DNA of 33,181 nucleotides from Microscillaceae bacterium. GTDB taxonomy: Bacteria; Bacteroidota; Bacteroidia; Cytophagales; Microscillaceae. The stretch spans positions 1-33,181 of the forward strand of contig DMXI01000552.1 in the NCBI GenBank assembly GCA_003483885.1, given 5' to 3'. Shown here piece after piece: positions 24,149 through 32,930 of this stretch (position 1 is the stretch's first letter; each line of letters starts with the position of its first letter). A program made the position numbers and the translations under genes. The notes beneath the pieces are model-generated. The model saw only the letters and a program-made list of their open reading frames with translations. It searched no databases and had not been told where the DNA came from.

Positions 24149-24964
24149 CTAAACAAAAAAATCAGGAGCCAATTCCGCTCCTGGCACCACTGAATAAGGT
24201 TCTAAATCGGTAATACCCTCTGTAGCCATTACTTCATCGTCGATGAAGAAGTTACCCGTACAGTCTTTGTGGTTTTTGCTAAAAATATGATAAGCAGCAT
24301 CGGCCATAATTTCGGGTTTACGTGATTTATTGATCAGCGTATCACCCCCCAAAAGGTTTTTAACTGCTGCGGTAGCAATGGCAGTGCGAGGCCATAAACC
24401 GTTAAAGGCGATTTTTCCTTTGAATTCGCCCGCCATACCCAACACACACATACTCATACCAAACTTAGCCATGGTATAAGCCACATGAGGAGCAAACCAA
24501 CGGGTTTCCATATTGAGCGGTGGAGATAGATTGAGTACGTGTGGGTTCTCGGCCTTTAGCAAATAGGGAATGCAAGTTTGAGAAACCAAATAAGTACCAC
24601 GAGTATTGACCTGATGCATAAGGTCGAAGCGTTTCATAGGCGTTTGCAAAGTACCCGTGAGCTGAATAGCACTGGCATTGTTTACACAAATATCTATTCC
24701 CCCAAACGTGTCTACTGCCTTGGCTACCGCAGCTTTCACCGAGTCTTCGTTGCGTACATCTACCACCACAGGTAAGGCTTTGCCTCCTGCTTTTTCCATT
24801 TCTTCAGCAGCGGTAAATATAGTTCCTTCAAGTTTAGGGTGTGGTTCGGCAGTTTTAGCCGCAATTACGATGTTAGCTCCTTCCCGAGCAAGCCTTAAAC
24901 CTATCGCTTTGCCAATACCACGACTGGCACCAGTGATAAACACAGTTTTATTTTGAAATGTCAT
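24149..24964 (-). CDS. SDR oxidoreductase, HSDL2-like
   Basis: 271 residues. The cofactor motif TGASRGIG is near residues 11-18, and AAKTAEPHPKLEGTI is the extended loop typical of hydroxysteroid dehydrogenase-like protein 2. NNAS replaces NNAG. The catalytic region NLSPPLN .. YTMAKFGMSM, the LWPRTAI segment and the C-terminal GNFFIDDEVMATEGI .. PGAELAPDFF all follow the HSDL2 pattern I know from animal and bacterial members. The C-terminal SCP2 sterol-carrier domain of animal HSDL2 is absent, as usual in bacteria. The predicted role is NAD(P)-dependent oxidation or reduction of a lipid-type substrate in the cytoplasm, with unknown specificity. The start ATG at 24964 gives the family's usual short N-terminus. 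Confidence 0.93.
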   Translation of the reverse strand: MTFQNKTVFITGASRGIGKAIGLRLAREGANIVIAAKTAEPHPKLEGTIFTAAEEMEKAGGKALPVVVDVRNEDSVKAAVAKAVDTFGGIDICVNNASAIQLTGTLQTPMKRFDLMHQVNTRGTYLVSQTCIPYLLKAENPHVLNLSPPLNMETRWFAPHVAYTMAKFGMSMCVLGMAGEFKGKIAFNGLWPRTAIATAAVKNLLGGDTLINKSRKPEIMADAAYHIFSKNHKDCTGNFFIDDEVMATEGITDLEPYSVVPGAELAPDFFV

Positions 24965-25075
24965 GCTTTTAGATGTTGGTTTATAAAACCAGGAACTACA
25001 TCGAGTTCCCAGAGATAATTTTAGAAGTCGAAATATCTTCTAATTATAACCAACAAGCAATATTTCAAGTTGTTA

Positions 25076-28000
25076 TTAGATTTTCACAATTTTTACCCGA
25101 TGTACACTTTTAGAGGTATGCAACTCAAGCCAATACACGCCTTGAGCTAAGATTTGCAGGTTTATCCCAAACGAACCATTACTACGAGTAACCACATTCA
25201 GCTTGTGTTTTACTGGCTGACCTTGTAGGTTCCATACATTTACATAGTTGAGTGTTTCCCCATCAAAAAGTTTTACAAATGCCCATTCTGCTGTAGGATT
25301 TGGAAAAACTGAAATCTGAGTAACCGCTTTCTTTTTAATATTTGCCGCTTCGATAGGAGAATAATCACTCGTGCCGTCAAAATCTACTTGCTTTAAACGA
25401 TAATAGTTAATGCCATTTTGAGGAGCATTATGGGTAAAAGCATAATTTTGAGGCGTAGTCGTGGTGCCTTGCCCTTTTACTTGACCAATTTCTGCAAAAT
25501 TGATCCCATCCAGCGAGTGCTCCACCGCAAAATAATTATTGTTTCTTTCCTGAATAGTTGTCCAACGAAGCTGCACCCTTTCATCTTGAGTAACTTGTGC
25601 AGTAAAGGTAGCCAATTCTACTGGTAGGGGAGAGGTAGACTGCAACGACACCACTGTAAACTCATCGCCATTACTCAACGATACATTATCAAAAGTGAGA
25701 ATATTGGTTGCAGCATTAAAATTAGTAGCGGCAAAACCTGCCAAAGCATTTTCATCACTAAAACTTCCATCACCATCACTGTCTTTGAGCAAAACTACAT
25801 CATCAGCATTCGTTACCGGATTGACACTCATATCTATATCCAGGCTTACTGTTCCTACACTGCCAGCAGCTCCTACCTTCCAGGTACGACCAAGACGACT
25901 AAATGCAATGGAGGGTATGTCCATACCATCTACCGCCGTCATCGCCACATTATTATGTCCTATGATTAAAAAGTCACCATTATTCAGCGAAGAAGGATTA
26001 CGTAGGCGCATCACCCCAGGGCCTTGAGAGTCGGCGTGGTTGCTGGCAAAATCGGTTTGCCCAATGCCAATTACCTGCCCACTATGGGTATTCGAGAAAG
26101 TAAAGTATTGATTTGTAATATTAATATCATACTTGGCCGACAGGTAGTTTTCAATAATACGACGTCGAGCATCGTTCAGACTTTGATTATTGTAATAAAT
26201 AATTTCAGCAATATGCCCGGTAAAATAATCACCACTACCAGGAGTAACATCATCATGGTAGCGGGTACTACCATCCACACCTCCCAATACGGCACCGTTT
26301 TGCCCAAATAGACGACCAATGCCGTTAACGGAGCCAATATTTACCCCGTTAATAAACCCTTCAATTTTATCATTTACATGATCATAAAAAATGGTCACAA
26401 TATAATCAGTGTTGGCGGTAATGGCTCCTTTGATAAATTTAGCTGTAGCACCAGCTCCATTGGCACCCCATGGAGTAGTAAGCCCCGCATCATCATCCGC
26501 ATTGTTCCAACCGTGGAAATAAAGTTCACTATTATCAATATAAAAACTTAACCCACGCGTGCCACCGCCTTGTTCAAAAATAGTTTGGCGAGTAGTGACA
26601 TCGGCACCAGTACGCATGGCAATCACAATAATCTTGCGTTCAAAGAAATTAGGTGATGATGGAATGTTAATCTCGGCATCATCGGCAAATGTCATAAAAT
26701 CATTACCATCAAAAAACAGCGCTGGCTTTCCGTTGATTACATTCGTCTGCAAAGTGGGTTGGTTACCCGCATTGCTTTGAGTAGCCGAATTGTTATTAGG
26801 AGAGGTATCGGTAAAAGTACCACTGTAGCTGGTAAGTTTATCTGCCTGTAGCCAAAAAATGTTGGTGGCTTGTTCTCCTACACCCGCTGCTGCCAAAAAG
26901 CCAAACGGATCATTTTCTTGAATAATATAGATATGTTGATCATTTGACGCATCAATAGTCGCATTTACTGGATTTTGTAAGTTCATGACAATACTTTCAT
27001 TGGGTTCTACCTCGGTATCATCTACTATAAATGCTACAATAGCCAGCGATGCCGTTGTTTCTCCTGGTAAGAAGGTAACAGTACCTGTAGTAGCCAATGA
27101 AAAATCTAAGGAAGAAGTAGCTGTACTACTAACCAAGTCCAGGTTATACTCCAAAGTGATGGTTTTCGCCGATGGCGTAGATAAATTTACATTGATGACT
27201 GGTAAGGCTACACTCTCATCGTTGGTTTGGGTACTCAGTTCAAACGAAGCTACAGGAGTAGGATCTATATCAGTGATCGTAATCGTATGTTCTATTGGAA
27301 GCTCCAGGTTAGTTCCAGCACTTGGGTTAAACAGTTCTAGTATGATTGTTTCATTGTCTTCATCCGTGCCATCAGTCAATATTGTAATAGGAATATCAAC
27401 AAATGCTACACCATCTGCAAAGTTGGCGGTTCCATTGGTGAAGTTGTAATCACTTCCATTGGTAGCCGTACCTGCACCACCCGATACCCGCAAGCGATAA
27501 CCTACTGAGGCAGCACCAGAAGTAGAACCTGTACGCGAAATACGAATATTGACTGTGCCTGCATCTTCAGCCAAAGAAGAAGTACTTACTGCAAAGTTAA
27601 ACTTAGGTGGAGCATCATTGTCGTAAATATTAAAAGTATGATTGCTAATGCTTCCGATCACAACTCCTGAGGTAACTGCCGAAGGGAGATTAAATGAAAC
27701 CGTTTCGGTAGATTCAGAAAGCCCATCATCATTCATACTGATACTCAAATTATTTGTTTTTTGTCCAGCCGCAAAAGTAATCGTTCCAGTGCTGGCAATA
27801 TTGTAATCCACTCCTCCATTGGTAGCTGTTCCGCCAGTTATTTGATAATTGATCGTAACACTGGATGCAGGAGTATAATTCAACCGTACAGTTACTCCAT
27901 TAGCCGGAGTATTGGTTTCAAATTCATAAGATTCTGGTGAGGTAAACTGCGCTGTAGGGATGACCTCCCCAATCGTTACAAAGGTGCCTTTAGGAATGGT

Positions 28001-29368
28001 TAGCCCAGTAGTTTGGTATAAGCTACCAGAGGTATTGACCAATTCTATGATTTCGGTAGAAGAATTTTGATAATTAGGAATAGCCCCTCCGCTTTTGTCT
28101 AACAAGAGTACATATTTTGAATCTCCAGAAGCTAAAGCAGGTAGTGAGCTGACATCCAGCGTAATATCTATTCCTCCCACGTCGTTGGTATGATCAAATT
28201 GCCAGCTTCTTTCCAAAATTCTAAAATTCACCCCCGCATCGGGAGCACCAGCAGTAGTCCAACTACTAATAGGTTGATTGTTATGGCCTGCAAACAAATA
28301 ATCGTCATCATCCAGGTTTACTGAGTTTACTTTAATCTCAAAAATATTTTGTCCCTGACTGGTGGTATGTTCGTTACCAGCCGATTGCCTACCTACGCCA
28401 ATAACATCATATCCATAACGCAACTGATATTCATATCTATCATTGCCTATGGGGTTGGCAATGTACTTGGCTCCTAAATAATTTTCTACAATGATTCTTT
28501 CTGCTTCATTCAGTACAACATCGTATTGGATCATTTCTGCAATGTCTCCATTAAGGTAAGCCGGAGTACTATCTGCAACATTATTGTTCAATACCGTTTG
28601 TCCGTTTACAGCCCCCATTCCAGGAGTGTCAGGGTGGGTGTATAACCTTCCCAAGCCAGTTGTAGTACCAAATTGTACTCCATTTAAAAAACCAGTGAGC
28701 GTTCCGGTATAAGTGGCTGGGTCATTAGGGTTAGGTCCAGGCGACGTAGCATCAAATACGTGGGTAATAATATAAGGTGTATTGGGAGAAATGGCCGTTG
28801 ATATAAACTGGTATTGCCATCCATCATAAGGGCCGTCAGAGGTTACTTGGTTGTATACCCCCATAATGAGCTGCCCATTTTCTATATAAATATTTAACCC
28901 TCTTACATTCCCTCCTTGCTCATAAATCATCTGGCGAGTATTTACATTGTTTCCAGTACGAAATACGATATAAGTGGTTCGTTGGTCGTATGGACCATTA
29001 CCATTAATATCATTAGAGGTATTGAATAAAAGGCGTTGATTTAAACCGTTGAATTTAATTACCGGGCGATTGTTGATGCCTTGTCCTGACAAAGTACGTA
29101 ACAAAGGGCGTTGCCCTGAGGAATTTTGAAAAGGACTATTGGCAATGGCCGAAAGAGATTCGTCTTGCCAGGTTTGCACCAATGTATTATCAGCAGGAGT
29201 AGCACTACCATTGATGATGCCATCCGCTTTTAGCCAAACTTTATTATTACTATTCCCTGCACTTTCAGTACTGACACCTCCAGGCCCTTTTTGAGCTGTA
29301 GCAGTGAGGCTCAGATTTAATAGCAGTAATACAAAAATACCCTTCAATAGCTGTGACAAGTTGTTCAT
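25076..29368 (-). CDS. Giant T9SS protein with duplicated LamG-like and three Calx-beta domains
   Basis: 1430 residues. The signal peptide ends near TATAQ (residue 25). A LamG/concanavalin-like domain (about 44-300; VWLKADG, LVQTWQDES, RPVIKFNG, ENYLGAKY) leads into a DUF8202-type region (about 290-470; YDVIGVGRQ, LFAGHNN, ILERSWQFD). Three Calx-beta domains follow at about 473-583, 584-701 and 702-821, with typical DDGLSESTETVSFNL and DGTDEDNETIILEL acidic calcium-site segments. The LamG/DUF8202 pair then recurs (about 835-1250; FWLQADKLTS, ENYLSAKYD, GQVIGIGQTD, FLIIGHNN, SRLGRTWKV). A Fn3-like module (PLPVELATFTAQ..) precedes the Por sorting tail (VFPNPTAEWAFVKL .. GVYWLELHTSKSVHRVKIVKI). 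It has no evident catalytic site; a calcium-stiffened surface adhesin or glycan-binding protein is the best reading. Confidence 0.88.
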   Translation of the reverse strand: MNNLSQLLKGIFVLLLLNLSLTATAQKGPGGVSTESAGNSNNKVWLKADGIINGSATPADNTLVQTWQDESLSAIANSPFQNSSGQRPLLRTLSGQGINNRPVIKFNGLNQRLLFNTSNDINGNGPYDQRTTYIVFRTGNNVNTRQMIYEQGGNVRGLNIYIENGQLIMGVYNQVTSDGPYDGWQYQFISTAISPNTPYIITHVFDATSPGPNPNDPATYTGTLTGFLNGVQFGTTTGLGRLYTHPDTPGMGAVNGQTVLNNNVADSTPAYLNGDIAEMIQYDVVLNEAERIIVENYLGAKYIANPIGNDRYEYQLRYGYDVIGVGRQSAGNEHTTSQGQNIFEIKVNSVNLDDDDYLFAGHNNQPISSWTTAGAPDAGVNFRILERSWQFDHTNDVGGIDITLDVSSLPALASGDSKYVLLLDKSGGAIPNYQNSSTEIIELVNTSGSLYQTTGLTIPKGTFVTIGEVIPTAQFTSPESYEFETNTPANGVTVRLNYTPASSVTINYQITGGTATNGGVDYNIASTGTITFAAGQKTNNLSISMNDDGLSESTETVSFNLPSAVTSGVVIGSISNHTFNIYDNDAPPKFNFAVSTSSLAEDAGTVNIRISRTGSTSGAASVGYRLRVSGGAGTATNGSDYNFTNGTANFADGVAFVDIPITILTDGTDEDNETIILELFNPSAGTNLELPIEHTITITDIDPTPVASFELSTQTNDESVALPVINVNLSTPSAKTITLEYNLDLVSSTATSSLDFSLATTGTVTFLPGETTASLAIVAFIVDDTEVEPNESIVMNLQNPVNATIDASNDQHIYIIQENDPFGFLAAAGVGEQATNIFWLQADKLTSYSGTFTDTSPNNNSATQSNAGNQPTLQTNVINGKPALFFDGNDFMTFADDAEINIPSSPNFFERKIIVIAMRTGADVTTRQTIFEQGGGTRGLSFYIDNSELYFHGWNNADDDAGLTTPWGANGAGATAKFIKGAITANTDYIVTIFYDHVNDKIEGFINGVNIGSVNGIGRLFGQNGAVLGGVDGSTRYHDDVTPGSGDYFTGHIAEIIYYNNQSLNDARRRIIENYLSAKYDINITNQYFTFSNTHSGQVIGIGQTDFASNHADSQGPGVMRLRNPSSLNNGDFLIIGHNNVAMTAVDGMDIPSIAFSRLGRTWKVGAAGSVGTVSLDIDMSVNPVTNADDVVLLKDSDGDGSFSDENALAGFAATNFNAATNILTFDNVSLSNGDEFTVVSLQSTSPLPVELATFTAQVTQDERVQLRWTTIQERNNNYFAVEHSLDGINFAEIGQVKGQGTTTTPQNYAFTHNAPQNGINYYRLKQVDFDGTSDYSPIEAANIKKKAVTQISVFPNPTAEWAFVKLFDGETLNYVNVWNLQGQPVKHKLNVVTRSNGSFGINLQILAQGVYWLELHTSKSVHRVKIVKI

Positions 29369-29807
29369 TACAAACGTATTAAAACTTTTTAAATGTTCTG
29401 GTAACTGTGAAAATGTGTAAAATCTTAATGGCTGGTCAAAGATTTTAGAGCATGTTTTGTTTTTCGTTTATAACCTAATAATTGGGTTCTAAACATACTC
29501 TGGATTCGGCTATCAATGGTGTCAAAAACTATGAAAGAAACGTGATGATGCGTTGTTTTGTCTGTAAATTTCGACAAAAGTACGATTTTTATAGGTAAAT
29601 GAAGAGGCTTGTGGGTAGGTATTTTACCTATGTTTAGTAATTCTTAAACTGAATGTATATACTATTTGTTACAGTTTTAAATGAAATATAGTTGCCTTGT
29701 GGATTGGAAACTTACATAACAAACTTGAAGTTTGTATTTTTGTAAATATTATTACATAACATTTCGTTGAGTTCTTAAATATATAACGATTAAATCGGGA
29801 AAATTAT
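29369..29807. promoter_or_regulatory. Divergent promoter region
   Basis: 439 bp, strongly AT-rich, between two divergent starts. For the plus-strand gene at 29808, TATTTTTG (29735-29742) fits the Bacteroidetes -7 consensus TAnnTTTG, though no well-spaced -33 TTTG is visible, and a palindrome (29719-29735) abuts it. No gene is seen. Confidence 0.4.
29719..29735. promoter_or_regulatory. Palindrome next to candidate -7 box
   Basis: ACAAACT-TGA-AGTTTGT has perfect 7-bp arms and ends exactly where the candidate -7 element TATTTTTG begins, 73 bp before the start codon at 29808. The position suits a repressor operator; no regulator is adjacent. Confidence 0.4.
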
Positions 29808-30242
29808 ATGTATATAAAACGGTTATTTACAGTTATTTTACTATTTATCACGCTTAGTTCTTTTGTAGGGGCTACTCGATATTATAATAGTGATATTTGG
29901 AAAATATTACTTAAAGTGAAATATTCGTTTATAGGAGATAAATATAAACCAAGGTTTAATAACCAGTTAAAAGCGCTTGACCGTAAAAAAATCACGATTA
30001 GTGGATACATGTATCCATTAGATGAGGCCAAAACTCAGCAATATTTTATGCTTTCTTATTATCCCATCAAGGTATGCTTTTTTTGTGGAGGGGCTGGCCC
30101 AGAATCTATCATAGAGGTAAACACCAAGAAACCCATCAAGCTTACTACCAAAAAAATAAAGCTGACGGGTACCTTAAGACTCAATCCTGATGATCCTGAC
30201 CGAATGTTTTTTATTTTACTAGACGCAAATCAGGTTAATTAA
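29808..30242 (+). CDS. Small secreted CxFCG protein
   Basis: 144 residues. The N-terminal signal sequence (YIKRLFTVILLFITLSSFVGA) predicts export. A compact beta-rich domain follows with KITISGYMYPLD, FMLSYYPIKVCFFCGGAGPE (Cys pair in CFFCG) and a final KIKLTGTLRLNPDD. The pattern, a Gly-Tyr-Met-x-Pro-Leu-Asp strand and then a cysteine segment, recalls DUF3299-type periplasmic proteins, but I am not certain of the family. The two cysteines and the Glu could bind a metal or form a redox pair; that is inference. Its stop codon overlaps the stop of the convergent ribF by 8 bp within TTAATTAA. It is divergent from the giant gene at 25076. Confidence 0.75.
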   Translation: MYIKRLFTVILLFITLSSFVGATRYYNSDIWKILLKVKYSFIGDKYKPRFNNQLKALDRKKITISGYMYPLDEAKTQQYFMLSYYPIKVCFFCGGAGPESIIEVNTKKPIKLTTKKIKLTGTLRLNPDDPDRMFFILLDANQVN

Positions 30243-31167
30243 ACAAAATTTTGCGAGAAGCCAATTCATCTTGCTGAAGCATCTGCTTGAGTTCTTCCAG
30301 TGAATTGAGCTTCGCATCTTCCCTTATTTTGGCAATCAAATTGACTCGAAGTTGCTGATCATAAATGTCTCGGTCAAAATCAAATAAATTGACTTCCACC
30401 CTAAGTTGCGATGCACCATCAAGGGTAGGGCGATTACCTATGTAAAGCATCCCTTTGAGCACTTCTTTGTCTAAAATGGCCTCTACAGCATAAATACCTT
30501 GGGCAGGTATTAGTTTATAGCTTTCTTCAATGGCTAGATTGGCGGTAGGGAAGCCGATCGTTCGTCCAATTTTATCGCCGTGGGCTACTTGCCCTTCCAG
30601 GCTGTATGCATACCCTAGGTATTGATTCGCAATGTTTACATTACCTGCTAATAGCGCATTTCTGATTTTAGTAGAACTGATCACCACATCATCTATATCA
30701 TGGCGAGATATTTCTTCTATGCTAAAGCCATAACTGGCAGCGTGTTGCTTCAAGTAATCAAATCCCCCTTCGCGATTTTTACCAAAGCGATGGTCGTAAC
30801 CAATGACTAATTTATGGGTGCCAACCCCTTTTACGTATACTTGCTGTATAAATTCATCAGGGCTTAATTGAGAAAACTCACGAGTGAAAGGCAGAATTAC
30901 CAGATGATCAACTCCGTGTTGTTCCAAAAGGCGTGCCTTCTCTTCAATAGTAGATAACAGCTTCAGGTCTGTATTGCCATTAGACAATACAATACGGGGA
31001 TGAGGCCAAAAGGTGATCAATACTGTTTCTCCCTGATTTTTGTCGCTAATTTCTTTAAGGCGAGCTAGAATTTTTTGATGCCCTACGTGTACTCCGTCAA
31101 AGGTGCCGCTGGTAACGATTGAATATCCTGTGGAATCAAATGAGGTTAATCCTCGATGTATTTTCAT
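30235..31167 (-). CDS. ribF: Bifunctional riboflavin kinase / FAD synthetase
   Basis: 310 residues, the usual length. The N-terminal FAD synthetase (adenylyltransferase) domain carries GTFDGVHVGHQ (about 22-32), FWPHPR, the FTREFSQLSPDEFI segment, VIGYDHRFGKNREG and ISSTKIRNALLAGN. The C-terminal flavokinase domain (about 183-310) carries GRTIGFPTANL, GIYAV, YIGNRPT, EVNLFDFDRDIYDQ and IREDAKLNSLEELKQ. It phosphorylates riboflavin to FMN and adenylates it to FAD in the cytoplasm. It lies 130 bp downstream of truB in the same direction, an order common in bacteria, although the gap holds a hairpin. Its stop overlaps the convergent gene's stop by 8 bp. Confidence 0.98.
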   Translation of the reverse strand: MKIHRGLTSFDSTGYSIVTSGTFDGVHVGHQKILARLKEISDKNQGETVLITFWPHPRIVLSNGNTDLKLLSTIEEKARLLEQHGVDHLVILPFTREFSQLSPDEFIQQVYVKGVGTHKLVIGYDHRFGKNREGGFDYLKQHAASYGFSIEEISRHDIDDVVISSTKIRNALLAGNVNIANQYLGYAYSLEGQVAHGDKIGRTIGFPTANLAIEESYKLIPAQGIYAVEAILDKEVLKGMLYIGNRPTLDGASQLRVEVNLFDFDRDIYDQQLRVNLIAKIREDAKLNSLEELKQMLQQDELASRKILFN

Positions 31168-31216
31168 AAAAAGATGCGTGAGTTAATTCAATAACTGAAC
31201 TTATCTTGAATTGTAA

Positions 31217-31253
31217 TGTAGAAGTGACAACTTAAAATCAGTTCACTTCTACA
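31217..31253. other. Hairpin between truB and ribF
   Basis: TGTAGAAGTGA (31217-31227) and TCACTTCTACA (31243-31253) are exact complements, and AAC/GTT can extend pairing inside. On the minus strand, in which both genes are read, no T-tract follows, so a processing site, attenuator or protein-binding site is as likely as a terminator. It sits 50 nt upstream of the ribF start. Confidence 0.5.
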
Positions 31254-31297
31254 AATATACACAAGCAAACAACAAATCTTAATCCTATCGTATGAAT

Positions 31298-32053
31298 TCA
31301 AAGGGAGGAGGAAGACTGGTCAAAGAGTTGATCAAAAAGCGCTTTAAACTCCTCAATAGTATATGCGTCGTTTACTTTAAAGTCGCCAATGTGGGTACGC
31401 CTAAGGTCGGTAAGGTAGGCTCCAGCCTGCATCGCTTGACCAAAATCACGCGCCAAACTGCGAATATAAGTTCCTTTAGAACACACCATTCTAAACAATA
31501 TCTTAGGTAAATCTATTTGAACAATGTCAAATGCTTGGATGGTGACATCTCGGGGTTCTACCTCTACTACTTGTCCTTTACGAGCGTGTTTGTACAAGCG
31601 CTTGCCGTCTACTTTTACTGCAGAAAACATAGGCGGAATTTGCGAAATAGTTCCAATAAACTGGGTTACAGTGTCTAGAATGAGCGATTCATCGATATGA
31701 GCAATGTCAAAAGTTTGGTCTACCTCGGTTTCGGCATCAAAAGAGGGAGTGGTTTGCCCCAGGGTAATTTCGCCAATATATTCTTTTTGTTGAGCCTGAT
31801 AAGACTCAATAGATTTGGTTTTTTTTCCTGTGCATAAAATTAATAAACCAGATGCCAGCGGATCTAAAGTTCCGGCGTGTCCTACCTTCACTTTGCTCTG
31901 TTCTTTCTTTTTGATCAGGTTGCGCACCTTGGCCACCACATCAAAAGATGTCCATTCTTTGGGTTTATCTAGTAATAAAACTTCCCCTTCTTTGAAGTTA
32001 AAGTCCTCGAGACGTGTTTTTTTCATGAAATGTGTAACAAAATTATGCTGCAA
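31298..32053 (-). CDS. truB: tRNA pseudouridine-55 synthase
   Basis: 251 residues from ATG 32053. An internal ATG at 32026 would give MKKTRLEDFNF.., but the upstream site has AAAGGTG at SD distance and follows the uppP stop by 2 nt, which suggests translational coupling. Motifs are LLLDKPKEWTSFDVV, the catalytic Asp in GHAGTLDPLASGLL, YIGEITLGQTTPSFD, PPMFSAVKVDGKRLYKHAR and CSKGTYIRSLARDFG. The enzyme makes pseudouridine at position 55 in the T-arm of tRNAs. The C-terminus is short (ends soon after YTIEEFKALF), with no PUA domain, as is common in Bacteroidetes. Confidence 0.97.
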   Translation of the reverse strand: MQHNFVTHFMKKTRLEDFNFKEGEVLLLDKPKEWTSFDVVAKVRNLIKKKEQSKVKVGHAGTLDPLASGLLILCTGKKTKSIESYQAQQKEYIGEITLGQTTPSFDAETEVDQTFDIAHIDESLILDTVTQFIGTISQIPPMFSAVKVDGKRLYKHARKGQVVEVEPRDVTIQAFDIVQIDLPKILFRMVCSKGTYIRSLARDFGQAMQAGAYLTDLRRTHIGDFKVNDAYTIEEFKALFDQLFDQSSSSL

Positions 32054-32055
32054 AG

Positions 32056-32850
32056 TTACACCTTTAGCTCGTAGCCTAAAGCAAGCATGATCAAAATAGC
32101 AGCCCCAACTATAATTCGATAATATCCAAATACTTTAAAACCATACTTGGTTAAAAAGTTAATGAAAAACTTAATGGCTAACATCGCTACAAAAAAGGCT
32201 ACTACATTCCCAATCAATAGCGCGTCTAGGTTTTCAGTAATAGCTTTGGGGGCATCTTTATAGGTTTTGAGGGTTTTATAACCGGCCGCTGCGAGCATGG
32301 TAGGAACTGCCAGAAAAAATGAGAATTCAGCTGCTTGTTTTCGGTTGAGTTTTTCAACCATCCCTCCAATAATAGAAGCTGCTGAGCGTGAAGTTCCTGG
32401 AATCATCGCAATGCATTGAAAAAAACCAATTTTAAGCGCAGTAGGGTATTTTATTTCTATTTCTTTGGCTTCTTCTGGATCATATTTGAACCAACGGTCT
32501 ACAAAAATAAGGATAATACCACCCAACACCAGCATAACGGCTACCACCTCTACACTTTCTAGTAATTGATCTATATAGTCATTTAAAAGCAAACCAATTA
32601 CTGCTGCGGGTAAAAAAGCTACAAACAGTTTAAAATAGAAATCCCAGGTTTGAAAAAAGCGACGCCAATAAAGTACCACTACCGATAGAATGGCTCCAAA
32701 CTGAATAGATACTTCATAGGTTTTTACAAAAGTATTTTGATTGATCCCCATGACAGAAGATACAATGATCATGTGCCCAGTCGATGAAATGGGCAAAAAC
32801 TCAGTGATACCCTCAATAATAGCTAAAATGAGGTTTTGTACTATAGTCAT
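32056..32850 (-). CDS. uppP: Undecaprenyl-diphosphatase
   Basis: 264 residues, the size of BacA/UppP. The conserved active-site blocks are EGITEFLPISSTGH at residues 13-26 and IPGTSRSAASIIGG near 150-163. Several hydrophobic spans run through the protein, for example VVAVMLVLGGIILIFVDRW and the final YRIIVGAAILIMLALGY. The integral membrane enzyme dephosphorylates undecaprenyl diphosphate to recycle the lipid carrier of peptidoglycan and other surface glycans; overproduction gives bacitracin resistance in other bacteria. It lies 80 bp downstream of the DUF3098 gene and 2 bp upstream of truB, so the three are probably one transcript. Confidence 0.98.
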   Translation of the reverse strand: MTIVQNLILAIIEGITEFLPISSTGHMIIVSSVMGINQNTFVKTYEVSIQFGAILSVVVLYWRRFFQTWDFYFKLFVAFLPAAVIGLLLNDYIDQLLESVEVVAVMLVLGGIILIFVDRWFKYDPEEAKEIEIKYPTALKIGFFQCIAMIPGTSRSAASIIGGMVEKLNRKQAAEFSFFLAVPTMLAAAGYKTLKTYKDAPKAITENLDALLIGNVVAFFVAMLAIKFFINFLTKYGFKVFGYYRIIVGAAILIMLALGYELKV

Positions 32851-32930
32851 ATATAGTAAAGCTTAGAAACAGTAATGCTAGAGTTTAAGTGAAGTGTACA
32901 GGAAATTAGAATCCTTGCTTAACGGCTTTT

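Noticed and set aside
26985..27449. 154-codon open frame antisense to the Calx-beta domains
   Set aside because: Low-complexity Val/Ser-rich shadow of the real minus-strand coding sequence.
29369..29385. TACGTTTG, a match to the -7 consensus just before the start codon of the gene at 25076-29368
   Set aside because: It lies only a few bases from the ATG and has no -33 element at the right spacing, so it would force a leaderless transcript.
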